From assembly GCA_017525235.1 (NCBI GenBank), contig JAFXTC010000057.1, positions 1-64,000 on the forward strand: a DNA stretch of 64,000 bases. Direction: 5' to 3'. The notes under the pieces were generated by a model. The model saw only the letters and a program-made list of their open reading frames with translations, ran no database searches and had not been told where the DNA came from. Below, piece after piece: positions 15,557-25,228 of this stretch. This stretch comes from Bacteroidaceae bacterium. Its GTDB lineage: Bacteria; Bacteroidota; Bacteroidia; Bacteroidales; Bacteroidaceae. Position 1 is the first letter of the stretch, and every line of letters begins with the position of its first letter. Position numbers and translations under genes: made by a program.

Positions 15557-17647
15557 TTACCTGATGTCATCCCAATCATCCGTGCGGAACGGCCCTACGG
15601 GAAGACCTGAGACGGTCTTGAGGTTACAGTCGGGATTGTCGGCCCATGCATAACGGACAGCTACGGGGTGGGGGACCTCGGGGCATTCTACAATAACACG
15701 CCAAACAAACTGGCCGTTACCTTCTGTACGGGCTTTAGCCACATACCACTTGTGGTCGGGGCCAGCAACAGAGAATCCCTTGATATTTGTGTTCTCTGCC
15801 AACATGTCGGCACCAAAGCCAGGCATAAAAGAAAGGAGTGCTTTTCCGTCGGAGACACGCATCTGCATGTATTCTGGGGCAGAGCAAGGTTCCTCGCGAC
15901 CGTAGGTGCGGTTCAAAGCCAACAGCGCCAAACGACGACCCACCTCCTGTTTGTTCTTGGGATGGATATCGTTAGCCATACCGATGTCAATGTTTACCAT
16001 CATACCTACACCGTCCAACTGCTGGGCTTTGCGTTGCACTTCGCGCAGCGCAGCCCATCCAGACTGCGGCTGCAAATCTTTACGCTGCAGATAGTTGGCA
16101 AGCTGAACGAAGTAGAAGGGCAGTGCCTTGGGCTCTGTATTCTGCATCCATCTGCGACGATTATCCTGTGGCTCTGGCTTGGGGAAGGGTGCTACCTCAG
16201 AATTCTTGTTGAAGCGCGCCTGCCAATCCAGAATCAAAGCCTGGAAAAGGCTCTCGTACTGAACAGCTCTGCCCACATTGGAACAACCCTGATACCAGAG
16301 GAAACCGCGAATAGGCATTGTCAGGAAAGGAGCCACCATACTGTTGTATAGACCAGCAGGATACCACGAGCTGTTAGGAGCCACAGGTTCAGTTGTATTC
16401 ATCGAACTGGTAATGTCAGAGGCTTTGAGACTTTTCCTCCAGGTCCAATTGCCAGCAAGGGAAATGGTTGTGCTTCCTGCCGTGATGTTAAAGTCCTTGG
16501 CTTCTTTGAGGAAACCACCGTCGCCGCCTGTATCGTTGACACGAACGGTAAGAACATTCTTGCCAGCTTTTACCAGTTTACCGGGGACGGTATAAGTGCG
16601 ACCTGCCATCCAGCCTGACGTCATGCCCACACGCTCACCATTCCAATATGTAATGTCCTCGTCGTCAATGGCGCCAAGCTCAAGCTTCAGGTCCTTTCCT
16701 ACAAGAGAAGCGGGAATCTCAACCACCTTACGCATCCAAGCAATGCCGTCGAACTCCTTAAGCTCATCAATCTTGTTCCAAGAAAGAGGCTGAGCTATAG
16801 TCTTCCAACCGCTATCGTTAAAATCTTCCGAAGCCCAAATAGCCTTGTCGATATTGCCCTTCTCTAGTCCTTGGTCTCCACTATAGACTTCTTGCATCCA
16901 TTCGGCGCGCTCGTCTTGATAGAGTTGTTCAATCTTCTCCTCGTCGAAGCCCGTCTCGAAGAGTCGTTTTACATGACTTTGGAAGCCTATAACCCCTTGC
17001 AGCGCTTCGAGGCTTGGCCAGCTCTCGGCAGGAGTGCCGCCCCAAGAACTGTTTACCACACCAATGGCAATGCCCAGTTTCTGCGATACCTCGCGAGCAA
17101 AGAAATAAGCGGCTGCGGAGAATTCTCCCACCGTTTCGGGTGAACAGACGGCCCATCCATTCGTATAACCTAAAGGCACCTCTGTCTGAGGCGAATGGGC
17201 CACAACCTTTTTCACCTGGAACAAGCGAACAAGGGGATGATTGGCATCTGCGATTTCCTGCTCGTAGTTGTTCACCATGCCCCATCCTTTTACGGGCATC
17301 TCCATGTTTGACTGGCCGCTGCAGAACCACACTTCGCCAGCCATTACATTCTCCAACATCAACTTCTTACCATCGTCGAAGGTCAGCGTGTAAGGACCTC
17401 CTGCTGATGGAATCTGAAGGTCGAAAGAGAAAGCTCCCGTCGTCTTGTCGGCTGCCACCTTAACCGTTTTCTTATCCCACGAGGTGGTTATCTTAACCGT
17501 TGCTCCCTTTTTGGCCGTGGCCTGGAGGTGCACATTAGTCTTCTGCTGCAAAACCATGTTTGAGGTCATCCACCCTGGAAGTTTTACATCTGCCAGAATC
17601 ATTGCGGCGCTGAATGATGCCGCCATCAATAAAAGAAATCGTTTCAT
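15557..17647 (-). CDS. Secreted SASA-type carbohydrate O-acetylesterase
   Basis: 696 residues with a signal peptide (LLLMAASFSAAMILA-D). The SGNH/SASA fold is shown by GEVWFCSGQSNMEMP (catalytic Ser113), SSWGGTPAESW, GFLWYQGCSNVGRA and NDIHPKNKQEVGRRLA (Asp/His pair). Between the first and second parts lies a jelly-roll insertion (residues about 270-400), as in sialate O-acetylesterase-like enzymes of Bacteroidetes. In this locus it probably removes acetyl groups from acetylated mannan so that the mannanases can act. Sialic acid or acetyl-xylan would be other possible substrates. Confidence 0.88.
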   Translation of the reverse strand: MKRFLLLMAASFSAAMILADVKLPGWMTSNMVLQQKTNVHLQATAKKGATVKITTSWDKKTVKVAADKTTGAFSFDLQIPSAGGPYTLTFDDGKKLMLENVMAGEVWFCSGQSNMEMPVKGWGMVNNYEQEIADANHPLVRLFQVKKVVAHSPQTEVPLGYTNGWAVCSPETVGEFSAAAYFFAREVSQKLGIAIGVVNSSWGGTPAESWPSLEALQGVIGFQSHVKRLFETGFDEEKIEQLYQDERAEWMQEVYSGDQGLEKGNIDKAIWASEDFNDSGWKTIAQPLSWNKIDELKEFDGIAWMRKVVEIPASLVGKDLKLELGAIDDEDITYWNGERVGMTSGWMAGRTYTVPGKLVKAGKNVLTVRVNDTGGDGGFLKEAKDFNITAGSTTISLAGNWTWRKSLKASDITSSMNTTEPVAPNSSWYPAGLYNSMVAPFLTMPIRGFLWYQGCSNVGRAVQYESLFQALILDWQARFNKNSEVAPFPKPEPQDNRRRWMQNTEPKALPFYFVQLANYLQRKDLQPQSGWAALREVQRKAQQLDGVGMMVNIDIGMANDIHPKNKQEVGRRLALLALNRTYGREEPCSAPEYMQMRVSDGKALLSFMPGFGADMLAENTNIKGFSVAGPDHKWYVAKARTEGNGQFVWRVIVECPEVPHPVAVRYAWADNPDCNLKTVSGLPVGPFRTDDWDDIR

Positions 17648-17691
17648 GAGAAATAATTGGTTAAAGTGTGTGGTTCAAAAATTTTCTGGTT

Positions 17692-18588
17692 TTATTTGCC
17701 GAACTTTTTGTTCTTCTCAATTGTCCATTTCGGACGACTGGCCAACAAGCATTTCTTGCCCTTGAACATTTTGACTGCTTGCTTGTCGTTCTTCAGTTGC
17801 CATTGCAACCATGCCAAAGCAACAACTGTGAATTCACCTCCGTGAGGCTCGCGATAAGTGCCGCCATGACCTACAGGATAATTTGTTGCGACAGCCGGCA
17901 CATGCTGGATGCGATGGAAATCATCCATGCCGTTTTGGTAGGCAATGTCTGTCTCGCCACCCAGGATATAGATGACCGGGCAGTGTATATCTGTAAGTTT
18001 CTCTTTTGGAGGCATAGGCATTCCGCCTACAGCCTGATGAGCATTTTGTTGGTTGAACAGACCGCTATTGCAAATCATCAGTGTCTTAATACGCGGGTCG
18101 GCACAATTGTAGAGTGACTGAAGTCCGCCACATGACATACCGGCAACGGCAATGTTCTTCACATCAATCTTCTGATATAAAGGCGAGGCAGGATTAGTAT
18201 TCTGCGCCTCTGCCCAGTCGATAGACTCAATCTGTTGCTGTGTGGTAGACATCGGTCCCTGATAAGGATTGTCGTCCATGGGAATATATCCGGTAGCCAA
18301 AACAAGGAAGCCATAGCTGGCAATCTCATTAAGGAATTTGTAATGCTCCCAAGGCGAATTGGAACAGGCTCCGTTGCCCCATACAAGTACAGGCAGCGGG
18401 TTTTTGCTATTGAATACCGACAGGTCTTGCGGCACGAAAATGGTATGTGCCGCAAGTGTCGGTTCTTCTTTCATGATGACTTTGTAAGGCCCTTGGCCGC
18501 CATCCTCAACAATGCGCTGTTGAGGTGTCTGAGCTGACATGCACAGCGATGTAGCAGCCAGTGCAATTGAAAGCAGAACAGTTTTCAT
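17692..18588 (-). CDS. Secreted alpha/beta-hydrolase, probable esterase
   Basis: 298 residues, signal peptide 1-19 (SLCMSA-Q). The fold is shown by LPVLVWGNGACSNSPWEHYKF, the nucleophile elbow AGMSCGG (Ser152), the acid in ILGGETDIAY and the base in HGGTYREPHGGEF. It resembles dienelactone hydrolase/feruloyl-esterase-like proteins of Bacteroidales. It sits 44 bases upstream of the acetylesterase and 23 bases after the phosphatase, so it is probably in one operon with them. A role in removing side groups from plant glycan is inferred. Confidence 0.8.
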   Translation of the reverse strand: MKTVLLSIALAATSLCMSAQTPQQRIVEDGGQGPYKVIMKEEPTLAAHTIFVPQDLSVFNSKNPLPVLVWGNGACSNSPWEHYKFLNEIASYGFLVLATGYIPMDDNPYQGPMSTTQQQIESIDWAEAQNTNPASPLYQKIDVKNIAVAGMSCGGLQSLYNCADPRIKTLMICNSGLFNQQNAHQAVGGMPMPPKEKLTDIHCPVIYILGGETDIAYQNGMDDFHRIQHVPAVATNYPVGHGGTYREPHGGEFTVVALAWLQWQLKNDKQAVKMFKGKKCLLASRPKWTIEKNKKFGK

Positions 18589-18611
18589 GTTGTATATAGT
18601 AGGGTTCTGAC

Positions 18612-20018
18612 TTATTCTGTCTTGTAGCCGGCAATCTTAGCCATGCCAGGGGCAATCTCGATATTGTCGATACGACCTTGGAAAATCTCTGTGCCAGGAC
18701 CTACTGCATAAACAGGTACGTAGCCATTGGAGTGTCCGCCACTTGCCCAGCTGATCATAGCAACTTCGGAGAGGATGTGTTTGGTGGTCTCGCAGAGGTC
18801 GCCAATACGGTCGTTTACCTTCTTGTCTTCCTTGATAGCCTTTTCAATCTCCTTCCAACGGTTCTGCAGACGCTCTTTCTGCTTGTCCTTCAATTCGATA
18901 CCTGCGCCAAAGCCCATCTCTTCTTTCAGCACCTTCTCAACAGCTTCCCAAGTGAACTTCTTGGGAGCCTTCTTGTATTGCTCTCTCAGTATCCACTTCA
19001 GTTCGTTGATGCTCTTGCGCTGGTACTTCAGCAAGTCGGTATGAATCTCGTAAGGACCGACACCCATTACCAGACCGCCCGTCTCGTGGTCGGCACTGAT
19101 GACGATAATAGTTTCATCGGGGTGCTGCTCGTAGAATTCGTAAGCTACCTTGATGGCCTTGTCAAAATCAATCACTTCATTGATGCAGTTGCCGATATCG
19201 TTGCTGTGGCAAGCCCAGTCAATCATACCGCCCTCAACCTCGAAGAAGAATCCGTCGGTGTTCTTTGAACTCAGGAAGTTGATACCGGCACGTACAATCT
19301 GTTCCAGTGTCAAGTCGTCCTTTGTCTGGTCCAGTGCATAAGGAATCTGATCGCTTCCCAGCTTTTCATTTGCCTTGTCGCTCTGGAAAAGCAAAAGCTT
19401 CTCTGCCTGACGACCTTTCTTGGTGTATTCCTTGTAACCCTTTACAATGGTGTAGCCTGCAGCCTTAGCCTGTTCGTGCAGAGAGGGTTCACCTTCCTTG
19501 GTATAAGGACGGTGGAAGTCGGCACCGCCAAAGAAGTCGAATCCGCTCTTGCAGAGGTCCTTACCCAACTCCCAATACATGTTACGGTCGCGCTGATGAC
19601 CAAAGAAAGAGGCAGGCGTTGCATGGGTAACAGCTACGCTTGTAGCTACACCCACAGCCTTGCCGGAGTTCTTTGCCCATTGTGCGATGCTGTAGCAAGG
19701 AGTCTCCAAATCCTTCAGCACCCCAATGGCACCGTTCTTAGTCTTTTTACCTGTTGCCAGAGCAGTACCGCCTGCGGCTGAGTCGGTAACACCGTTAGTG
19801 GCAGAATAGGTATTCACCATGCCCACAACAGGAAGACTCGACATCAGCAAGGGTTCAAAGCCAATCTTGCCTTTCAGTGCAGCCAAGTAAGTTTCTGTAA
19901 CATTGATTTGGTTCACACCCATACCATCGCCAATGAAGTAGAATACGTACTTCACCTCCGCCATTGCGGTGAGGCTCAAGAATACTGCCAACAGGCAGCT
20001 AAGGAAACGTTGTTTCAT
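18612..20018 (-). CDS. Alkaline phosphatase (PhoA superfamily), exported
   Basis: 468 residues, signal peptide 1-20. Metal and nucleophile motifs are complete: YFIGDGMG (Asp31), VTDSAAGGTALATG (Ser80), EGGMIDWACHSND, ISADHETGG and WASGGHSNGYVP. The enzyme releases phosphate from phosphomonoesters in the periplasm. An insert of about 90 charged residues (ELKWILREQYKKAPKKF to KVNDRIGDL) sits before the last metal motif, as in other Bacteroidetes members. It is the first gene of the cluster ending with the epimerase. Why a phosphatase lies in a mannan locus is not clear; phosphomannan could be a substrate source. Confidence 0.92.
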   Translation of the reverse strand: MKQRFLSCLLAVFLSLTAMAEVKYVFYFIGDGMGVNQINVTETYLAALKGKIGFEPLLMSSLPVVGMVNTYSATNGVTDSAAGGTALATGKKTKNGAIGVLKDLETPCYSIAQWAKNSGKAVGVATSVAVTHATPASFFGHQRDRNMYWELGKDLCKSGFDFFGGADFHRPYTKEGEPSLHEQAKAAGYTIVKGYKEYTKKGRQAEKLLLFQSDKANEKLGSDQIPYALDQTKDDLTLEQIVRAGINFLSSKNTDGFFFEVEGGMIDWACHSNDIGNCINEVIDFDKAIKVAYEFYEQHPDETIIVISADHETGGLVMGVGPYEIHTDLLKYQRKSINELKWILREQYKKAPKKFTWEAVEKVLKEEMGFGAGIELKDKQKERLQNRWKEIEKAIKEDKKVNDRIGDLCETTKHILSEVAMISWASGGHSNGYVPVYAVGPGTEIFQGRIDNIEIAPGMAKIAGYKTE

Positions 20019-20091
20019 AATAGTGTTATTTTTGTAAGTTAATTATGTTAAGTTTAGAAATATGGCAACAAAATTAGTACTTTTTCTGGAT

Positions 20092-20127
20092 TTTGCTGCC
20101 TAATATTATATAAAAGTGGTAAATTTG
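20092..20127 (+). promoter_or_regulatory. Putative promoter of the CDF transporter gene
   Basis: TAAATTTG at 20120-20127 matches the -7 box; a TTTG at 20092-20095 is 24 bases upstream, somewhat too far. The GTG start follows 20 bases after the box. Confidence 0.45.
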
Positions 20128-20146
20128 TTGGCAAAAATGTCATTTT

Positions 20147-21031
20147 GTGATAGAAAGGAACCGTCAGATATATAAGGTTACGCTTGTTGGCGGGGTGGTA
20201 AATGTATTACTGCTTATCTTCAAGTTTGTAGCGGGAATTGCTGGGCATAGTGCTGCTATGGTGGCTGATGCCGTCCACTCGCTCAGCGATTTCGTTACGG
20301 ATGTCATTGTCATTGTCTTTGTGCATATCAGTGGAATGCCCAAGGATAAGTCGCACGACTATGGTCACGGCAAATACGAGACCTTGGCGATGACAATCAT
20401 TGGCATTGCCCTGTTGGCCGTTGCTATAGGGATTGTTTATGGCGGTGCCGTGAAGATAATAGGGTGGGCTAATGGAGCACAGTTGCGGGCTCCTGGCATG
20501 CTTGCCTTATGGGCTGCTTTATTATCAATCGTACTGAAGGAGGGAGTCTTTCATTATTCGATGGTGAAAGCCCGCCAGTTGAATTCGCAAGTCGTGGAGG
20601 CCAATGCATGGCATCATAGAAGTGATGCACTCTCGTCAATCGGAACTGCCATCGGCATTGGCGGTGCCATCTTTTTAGGGCAGCGTTGGACGGTTCTCGA
20701 TCCGATAGCTTCAGTTATTGTAGGCTTATTCATTATAAAAGTATCGCTCTTTCTACTGCGTGACGGTATTGGCGATCTGATGGAACATTCGTTGCCCGAT
20801 GAGGTGGAGGACGAGATTCTGCAGTTGGCAGCTTCCGTAGAGGGAGTGACGGAACCGCACGACCTGCGTACCCGTCGTATCGGCAACCATTATGCTATTG
20901 AGCTGCACATCCTGATGGATGGCAACATCACTTTATGTGAGGCCCACGACAAAGCCTCGGAGGTGGAGGAACTGTTAAGAAACCACTACGGAGAAGAAAC
21001 ACACATTGCGGTTCATGTGGAACCGATTTAA
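20147..21031 (+). CDS. Cation diffusion facilitator family metal transporter
   Basis: 294 residues, about six membrane segments and a C-terminal cytoplasmic domain. The metal sites are in AAMVADAVHSLSDFVTDVIV (HSLSD) and EANAWHHRSDALSSIG (HHRSD). These proteins export Zn, Fe or Mn in exchange for protons. The start is a GTG at 20147; the only nearby ATG (20137) is in another frame. The C-terminal domain (VEGVTEPHDLRTRRIGNHYAIELHILMDG) matches the ZT_dimer type. Which metal cannot be said. Confidence 0.93.
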   Translation: MIERNRQIYKVTLVGGVVNVLLLIFKFVAGIAGHSAAMVADAVHSLSDFVTDVIVIVFVHISGMPKDKSHDYGHGKYETLAMTIIGIALLAVAIGIVYGGAVKIIGWANGAQLRAPGMLALWAALLSIVLKEGVFHYSMVKARQLNSQVVEANAWHHRSDALSSIGTAIGIGGAIFLGQRWTVLDPIASVIVGLFIIKVSLFLLRDGIGDLMEHSLPDEVEDEILQLAASVEGVTEPHDLRTRRIGNHYAIELHILMDGNITLCEAHDKASEVEELLRNHYGEETHIAVHVEPI

Positions 21032-21064
21032 AAAGTGAAAAGTGAAGAAAATGAAAAATACATT

Positions 21065-22318
21065 ATGAGAAAGTTATTTATTGTACTACTGGCTTTGATT
21101 GCCATGCAGGCGAGTGCGCAGGACATAGCGCATTATAAACGGGTGATTAAGGCATTGAGTTCGGCCAAGTACCAAGGGCGTGGCTATGCCAAGGACGGAG
21201 CTAACAAGGCGGGTAAGTTCCTGCAGAAAGAATATCAAAAGGCGGGTGTGGATGAAGTGACGTTGCAACCCTTCAAGTTGGACATCAACACTTTTTGTGG
21301 TAAGATGGAGATGGAAAGCGGGTCGAAAAGGTTTCGACCAGGTATTGACTTTTCCATGCGAGAGTATTCCTCTGGTGTTCACGGCGAGTTTCCTGTTTAC
21401 CATGTGGATACGCTGAACTACGATGCCGACCGTATGTTTGACGATCTGGCAAAACCTGAGTACGCCAACTGTTTAGTGGCTTGCGAATTCTGGTTCACCT
21501 ACCGTCACGGCAAGGATTTCCAGCGTTTGCAAAAGGTTGGAGAATGTGCCAATGCCGGACTCATATACACTTGGCCGTCACCTATTAAGTTCTTCAAAGC
21601 ATACGGTCACCGCGTAGTTGACAAACCTATCCTTTGGGTAACACCAGAGGCTATAAAAGATGTGCAGCATGTCAAGGTGAATGTTGATAACAAATTCCTG
21701 AAGGACTACGAATGCTTCAATGTCATAGCCAAGGTCGAGGGACAGCGTCACGACAGTTGTTATGTCTTCACAGCACACTACGACCATTTGGGTAACCTAG
21801 GTAAGAAAATATTCTATGCTGGTGCCAACGATAATGCCTCTGGCACTGCTGCCATTGTTACGTTGGCTGCTTACTATGCCAAACATAAGCCTCAATACGA
21901 TATGTATTTTCTCTCTTTCTCGGGTGAGGATGCCAACCTGCGTGGCTCCACTTGGTTTGCCGAGCACCCCATCGTGCCACTGAGCCAGATAAAATACCTT
22001 TTCAATATCGACATGATTGGCGACAACAATCCCGTTCAGTATTGCGAAGTGAGTGATGAGGGTATGCGCGGTTATCAACTCTTCGAGCAGATAAACACGG
22101 AGAAGAAGTATTTTACCAGTCTGCACCGTGGTGATTTGGCTGCTAATAGCGACCATTACCCATTCGCTACACGCCACGTGCCTTGCATCTTCCTAGAGAA
22201 CGAGAAAGGTGATGCTTTCCAGTATTACCATACTATCTATGATACGTACAAGACCGTGAAGTTCGATAGCTATGAACCCGTCTTCCGTCTGGTACGCGAC
22301 TTCATTGAACGTTATTAA
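21065..22318 (+). CDS. Exported M28-family zinc aminopeptidase
   Basis: About 417 residues from ATG 21065 (MRKLFIVLLALIAMQASAQ, signal peptide). The open frame extends upstream to 21035, but that part is a GTGAAAAGTGAAG micro-repeat. All five M28 zinc ligands are seen: His238 (TAHYDHLG), Asp256 (GANDNASG), Glu288 (SFSGEDANLRGS), Asp316 (NIDMIGDN) and His364 (SDHYPF). A PA-like insertion lies between residues 100 and 215. It should remove N-terminal residues from peptides in the periplasm. It starts 33 bases after the CDF gene and is probably co-transcribed. Confidence 0.92.
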   Translation: MRKLFIVLLALIAMQASAQDIAHYKRVIKALSSAKYQGRGYAKDGANKAGKFLQKEYQKAGVDEVTLQPFKLDINTFCGKMEMESGSKRFRPGIDFSMREYSSGVHGEFPVYHVDTLNYDADRMFDDLAKPEYANCLVACEFWFTYRHGKDFQRLQKVGECANAGLIYTWPSPIKFFKAYGHRVVDKPILWVTPEAIKDVQHVKVNVDNKFLKDYECFNVIAKVEGQRHDSCYVFTAHYDHLGNLGKKIFYAGANDNASGTAAIVTLAAYYAKHKPQYDMYFLSFSGEDANLRGSTWFAEHPIVPLSQIKYLFNIDMIGDNNPVQYCEVSDEGMRGYQLFEQINTEKKYFTSLHRGDLAANSDHYPFATRHVPCIFLENEKGDAFQYYHTIYDTYKTVKFDSYEPVFRLVRDFIERY

Positions 22319-22346
22319 AAAATAGGGGAAAATTGCCATTAAAGTC

Positions 22347-22380
22347 AGTCCACTTTGTTTCAAGTGGGCTTTCTTTTTGT
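22347..22380 (+). terminator. Terminator after the M28 peptidase gene
   Basis: AGTCCACTT pairs with AAGTGGGCT (9 bp with one wobble, 6-base loop), followed by TTCTTTTTG. It ends the CDF-peptidase transcript and isolates the GH43 gene downstream. A -7-like TAATTTTG at 22422-22429 lies between it and the next start. Confidence 0.75.
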
Positions 22381-22455
22381 TATTTTTGTTACAAAAGTGC
22401 TGACAGGAAAAAATTTTTGTCTAATTTTGCGGCGAACATAATAAAAAAACTAACC

Positions 22456-25197
22456 ATGAGAATGAAGAATAGAAAACTACTCCTTATGATTTGCTGTGCC
22501 TTTGGTGCCAGCATGGCATTGCCGTTACAGGCAACAAACACCATAGATGAGATTGGTGAACAGTTGATTAATTATAGCTTTGATAAAGACGGTGATGACA
22601 GCGGTACTTATGCTGCCTCTTTAAAGGGCTCAGCTTCTTTTGTGACCCTTGAAGATGAAAATCGCGTTCTCTTCACAGGAAATAATGCGGGTTATCTGGA
22701 TCTTGGTACAGAGATGGCTCGCGAGGTTTTGGGACAGCTCACAGGTGACTATACCATTTCACTCGACATTAAAGTGGGTGCAGACAATTCCCTCGGCAGT
22801 TTCTGTTGGGCTTGGGCTCTAGGTAATGGTACTAATCAGTACACGGCTCTCGTCAATAAGGGGGGAAATACCGACTGGTACTACGAGATAAAGAACTCTA
22901 GTGCTAATATGGTATATTCTGGCAAGGGACTCGTACCCGAGAAGTGGCATACCGTCACCGTTGTTCAGCAAGGCAGCAACTGTACCATCTACATCGATGG
23001 TGAAAGCAAAGCTACGTCGAGCGTCAGCAGGCACCCAGCCGATTTCGCCTCTTCCATTACACAGAGTTGGCTCGGACGCTCTCCTTATAGTGCCGATGCC
23101 TATATGACGAATACGATGATGGATAACTTCCGCATTTTCCAGAAGGCACTTACGGCAGAAGAGGTTAAGATTCTTTTCGATGCACGCCCCGGGCAGGAGA
23201 CGCAGGCAAAAGTCACTTTCCCAATTATTTTTGATTTCTCTACTCTTTACGATGCAGAGATGCAATTCACTGGTATGTTGAAGAACGGTGCATCGCTTAC
23301 GACCTTCGGCTCTACACCAGTGCTCAGTCTTGGCTCAGGAGATGGCTACTTCGAATTTGGTGAAGCGTTCAGCGAGGCGGTGAACAGCTTGGATGAAGCG
23401 TTCACCATCAGCACTACGCTCTATGTGCCGAAGACCACTTCAGTTTCTGGTGCAGGTAACTTTATCTGGTGTTTCTCCAAGAGTTCCAGTCAGGGCTACC
23501 TCTTCCTCAGCGCCAAGGACACGCGTTATTCTATCTCTCCTTCAAACTGGAGCGGTGAGGTTAATGTGAGCGCCGCTATGCCTATTGCTCAGGGAGAATG
23601 GGTAAATGTGGCCTACGTGCAGAACGGCAAAACAGGTACGCTCTACGTGAATGGTCAATCCAAGGGTCAGAACACCAACATGACGCTATGCCCAGCCTAT
23701 CTGAACAAACTGGTACAAAACTATCTCGGCAAGAGTTGCTATGACGGTGATGCCTTCCTCAAGGACGCCCTCTATGCCGATTTCCGAATTTACAATACTG
23801 CTATCGGTGCCGACGAACTGGCAGAGCTGACAGCACAAGTAAATACATTGAATCACCTCAGCAGCACGGAAGCCATCAGTATGGACCTTGCGGCACTGAC
23901 ATTGCCCAGCAGTATCAACAACCTTTACGAGGGAGTCACGCTGCCCACAAAGGGCACTTATGGGTCTGCTATTACCTGGGCGTCTGACAACACCGCCCTG
24001 CTTTCTAATGAGGGAAAGGTTGTCGGCACGCCAGAGGAAATACGCCAGCACGTTACCCTCACTGCCACGTTGACTAATGGAGAAGAGGTTGCCACCAAGA
24101 CATTCGATGTATATGTTCGCCAGAAGGACAGCCCATACTCGCACTACCTCTTCACCTTCTTCCCCAGTAACAGTGATGAGAATATTTATTATGCTGTATC
24201 TGACAACGGATACGACTATACGGTCGTTAATAATAACAAGCCAGTGGTTACTGCTAAGGATATCACTGTTATGGGCGGACTTCGCGACCCGCATATTCTT
24301 CGAGGTGAGGATGGACGTTTCTATATGGTGGCTACCGATATGCGCAGTGAACTGGGCTGGAGCAGCAACCGCGGTATGGTGCTCATGCGTTCAGACGACC
24401 TTGTTAACTGGCAGACCAGTACCGTACACTTCCCCACGCGATACGCTGGCACATATTTTGCCAACGTAACACGTGTCTGGGCTCCTGAGACCATTTACGA
24501 CCCTGTGGCTGGGAAGTATATGATTTATTTCTCTATCCTGACCAACGAAGGTACCGTGCCATACGATAAGGTTTTCTATGCTTATGCCAATGAAGACTTT
24601 ACCGACCTTGAGGGTACACCCACCTACTTCTATGACCGAGGTGGTGCCACCATAGATATGGATATTGTATTCAATGAGAACGACAGCCTCTATCACGCTT
24701 TCTACAAGAACGAAGGTGCTGGCGGTATTTGCCAAGTAACAGCCACCAGTCTTACTGCCCCAGAAGGGGAGGAGGGTAGTCAGTGGAGTGCGCCTTCAGG
24801 TACACTTCAACAAACCACCGAGGCAGTAGAGGGAGCCGGTATATTCCGACTCATTGACAGCGACGACTGGATTCTGATGTACGACTGCTACATGAACGGG
24901 CACTACCAGTTCTGCTCATCGCCCGACCTCTTCCAGTTCACCTTCCGTAAGAATACCACCACTCAGGGAGCCTTCACTCCTCGTCATGGTACCGTTATCC
25001 CCATTACAGAGAAAGAATATCAGATGCTGATCTTGCTTCCTAATACCACCGACATTAAGCAGGTTGAGCGTTCAGAGGCAACTACAGATGGCGAAGGCTC
25101 TATGCGCAAGGTTCTTCAGCAATCACAAGTTATTATTACTGATGGGAAAAATAAATTCGATCTTAGCGGACGACGAATTGTGAATGCAAAGCAGTAA
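22456..25197 (+). CDS. Secreted LamG-LamG-Ig-like-GH43 glycosidase
   Basis: About 913 residues from ATG 22456 (signal peptide KLLLMICCAFGASMALPLQA). Two concanavalin-like LamG domains follow (about 30-235 and 250-455; both carry W..V..V..G....Y..G and end in F.KALTAEE or YNTAIGADE). An Ig-like domain lies at about 470-555, then a five-bladed GH43 propeller at about 559-865, with Asp611 in GGLRDPHI, an Asp in IDMDIVF and Glu792 in VEGAGIFR. The C-terminus NKFDLSGRRIVNAKQ is a sorting tail missing its last half. Expected activity is on arabinan or xylan side chains; the LamG domains probably bind glycan. Confidence 0.9.
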   Translation: MRMKNRKLLLMICCAFGASMALPLQATNTIDEIGEQLINYSFDKDGDDSGTYAASLKGSASFVTLEDENRVLFTGNNAGYLDLGTEMAREVLGQLTGDYTISLDIKVGADNSLGSFCWAWALGNGTNQYTALVNKGGNTDWYYEIKNSSANMVYSGKGLVPEKWHTVTVVQQGSNCTIYIDGESKATSSVSRHPADFASSITQSWLGRSPYSADAYMTNTMMDNFRIFQKALTAEEVKILFDARPGQETQAKVTFPIIFDFSTLYDAEMQFTGMLKNGASLTTFGSTPVLSLGSGDGYFEFGEAFSEAVNSLDEAFTISTTLYVPKTTSVSGAGNFIWCFSKSSSQGYLFLSAKDTRYSISPSNWSGEVNVSAAMPIAQGEWVNVAYVQNGKTGTLYVNGQSKGQNTNMTLCPAYLNKLVQNYLGKSCYDGDAFLKDALYADFRIYNTAIGADELAELTAQVNTLNHLSSTEAISMDLAALTLPSSINNLYEGVTLPTKGTYGSAITWASDNTALLSNEGKVVGTPEEIRQHVTLTATLTNGEEVATKTFDVYVRQKDSPYSHYLFTFFPSNSDENIYYAVSDNGYDYTVVNNNKPVVTAKDITVMGGLRDPHILRGEDGRFYMVATDMRSELGWSSNRGMVLMRSDDLVNWQTSTVHFPTRYAGTYFANVTRVWAPETIYDPVAGKYMIYFSILTNEGTVPYDKVFYAYANEDFTDLEGTPTYFYDRGGATIDMDIVFNENDSLYHAFYKNEGAGGICQVTATSLTAPEGEEGSQWSAPSGTLQQTTEAVEGAGIFRLIDSDDWILMYDCYMNGHYQFCSSPDLFQFTFRKNTTTQGAFTPRHGTVIPITEKEYQMLILLPNTTDIKQVERSEATTDGEGSMRKVLQQSQVIITDGKNKFDLSGRRIVNAKQ

Positions 25198-25228
25198 GAA
25201 TGAGGCAATGAATGATTAACGATAACCA

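Noticed and set aside
22333-22455. Extended N-terminus of the GH43 protein
   Set aside because: It starts at a TTG within the terminator of the previous gene; the signal peptide begins at ATG 22456.
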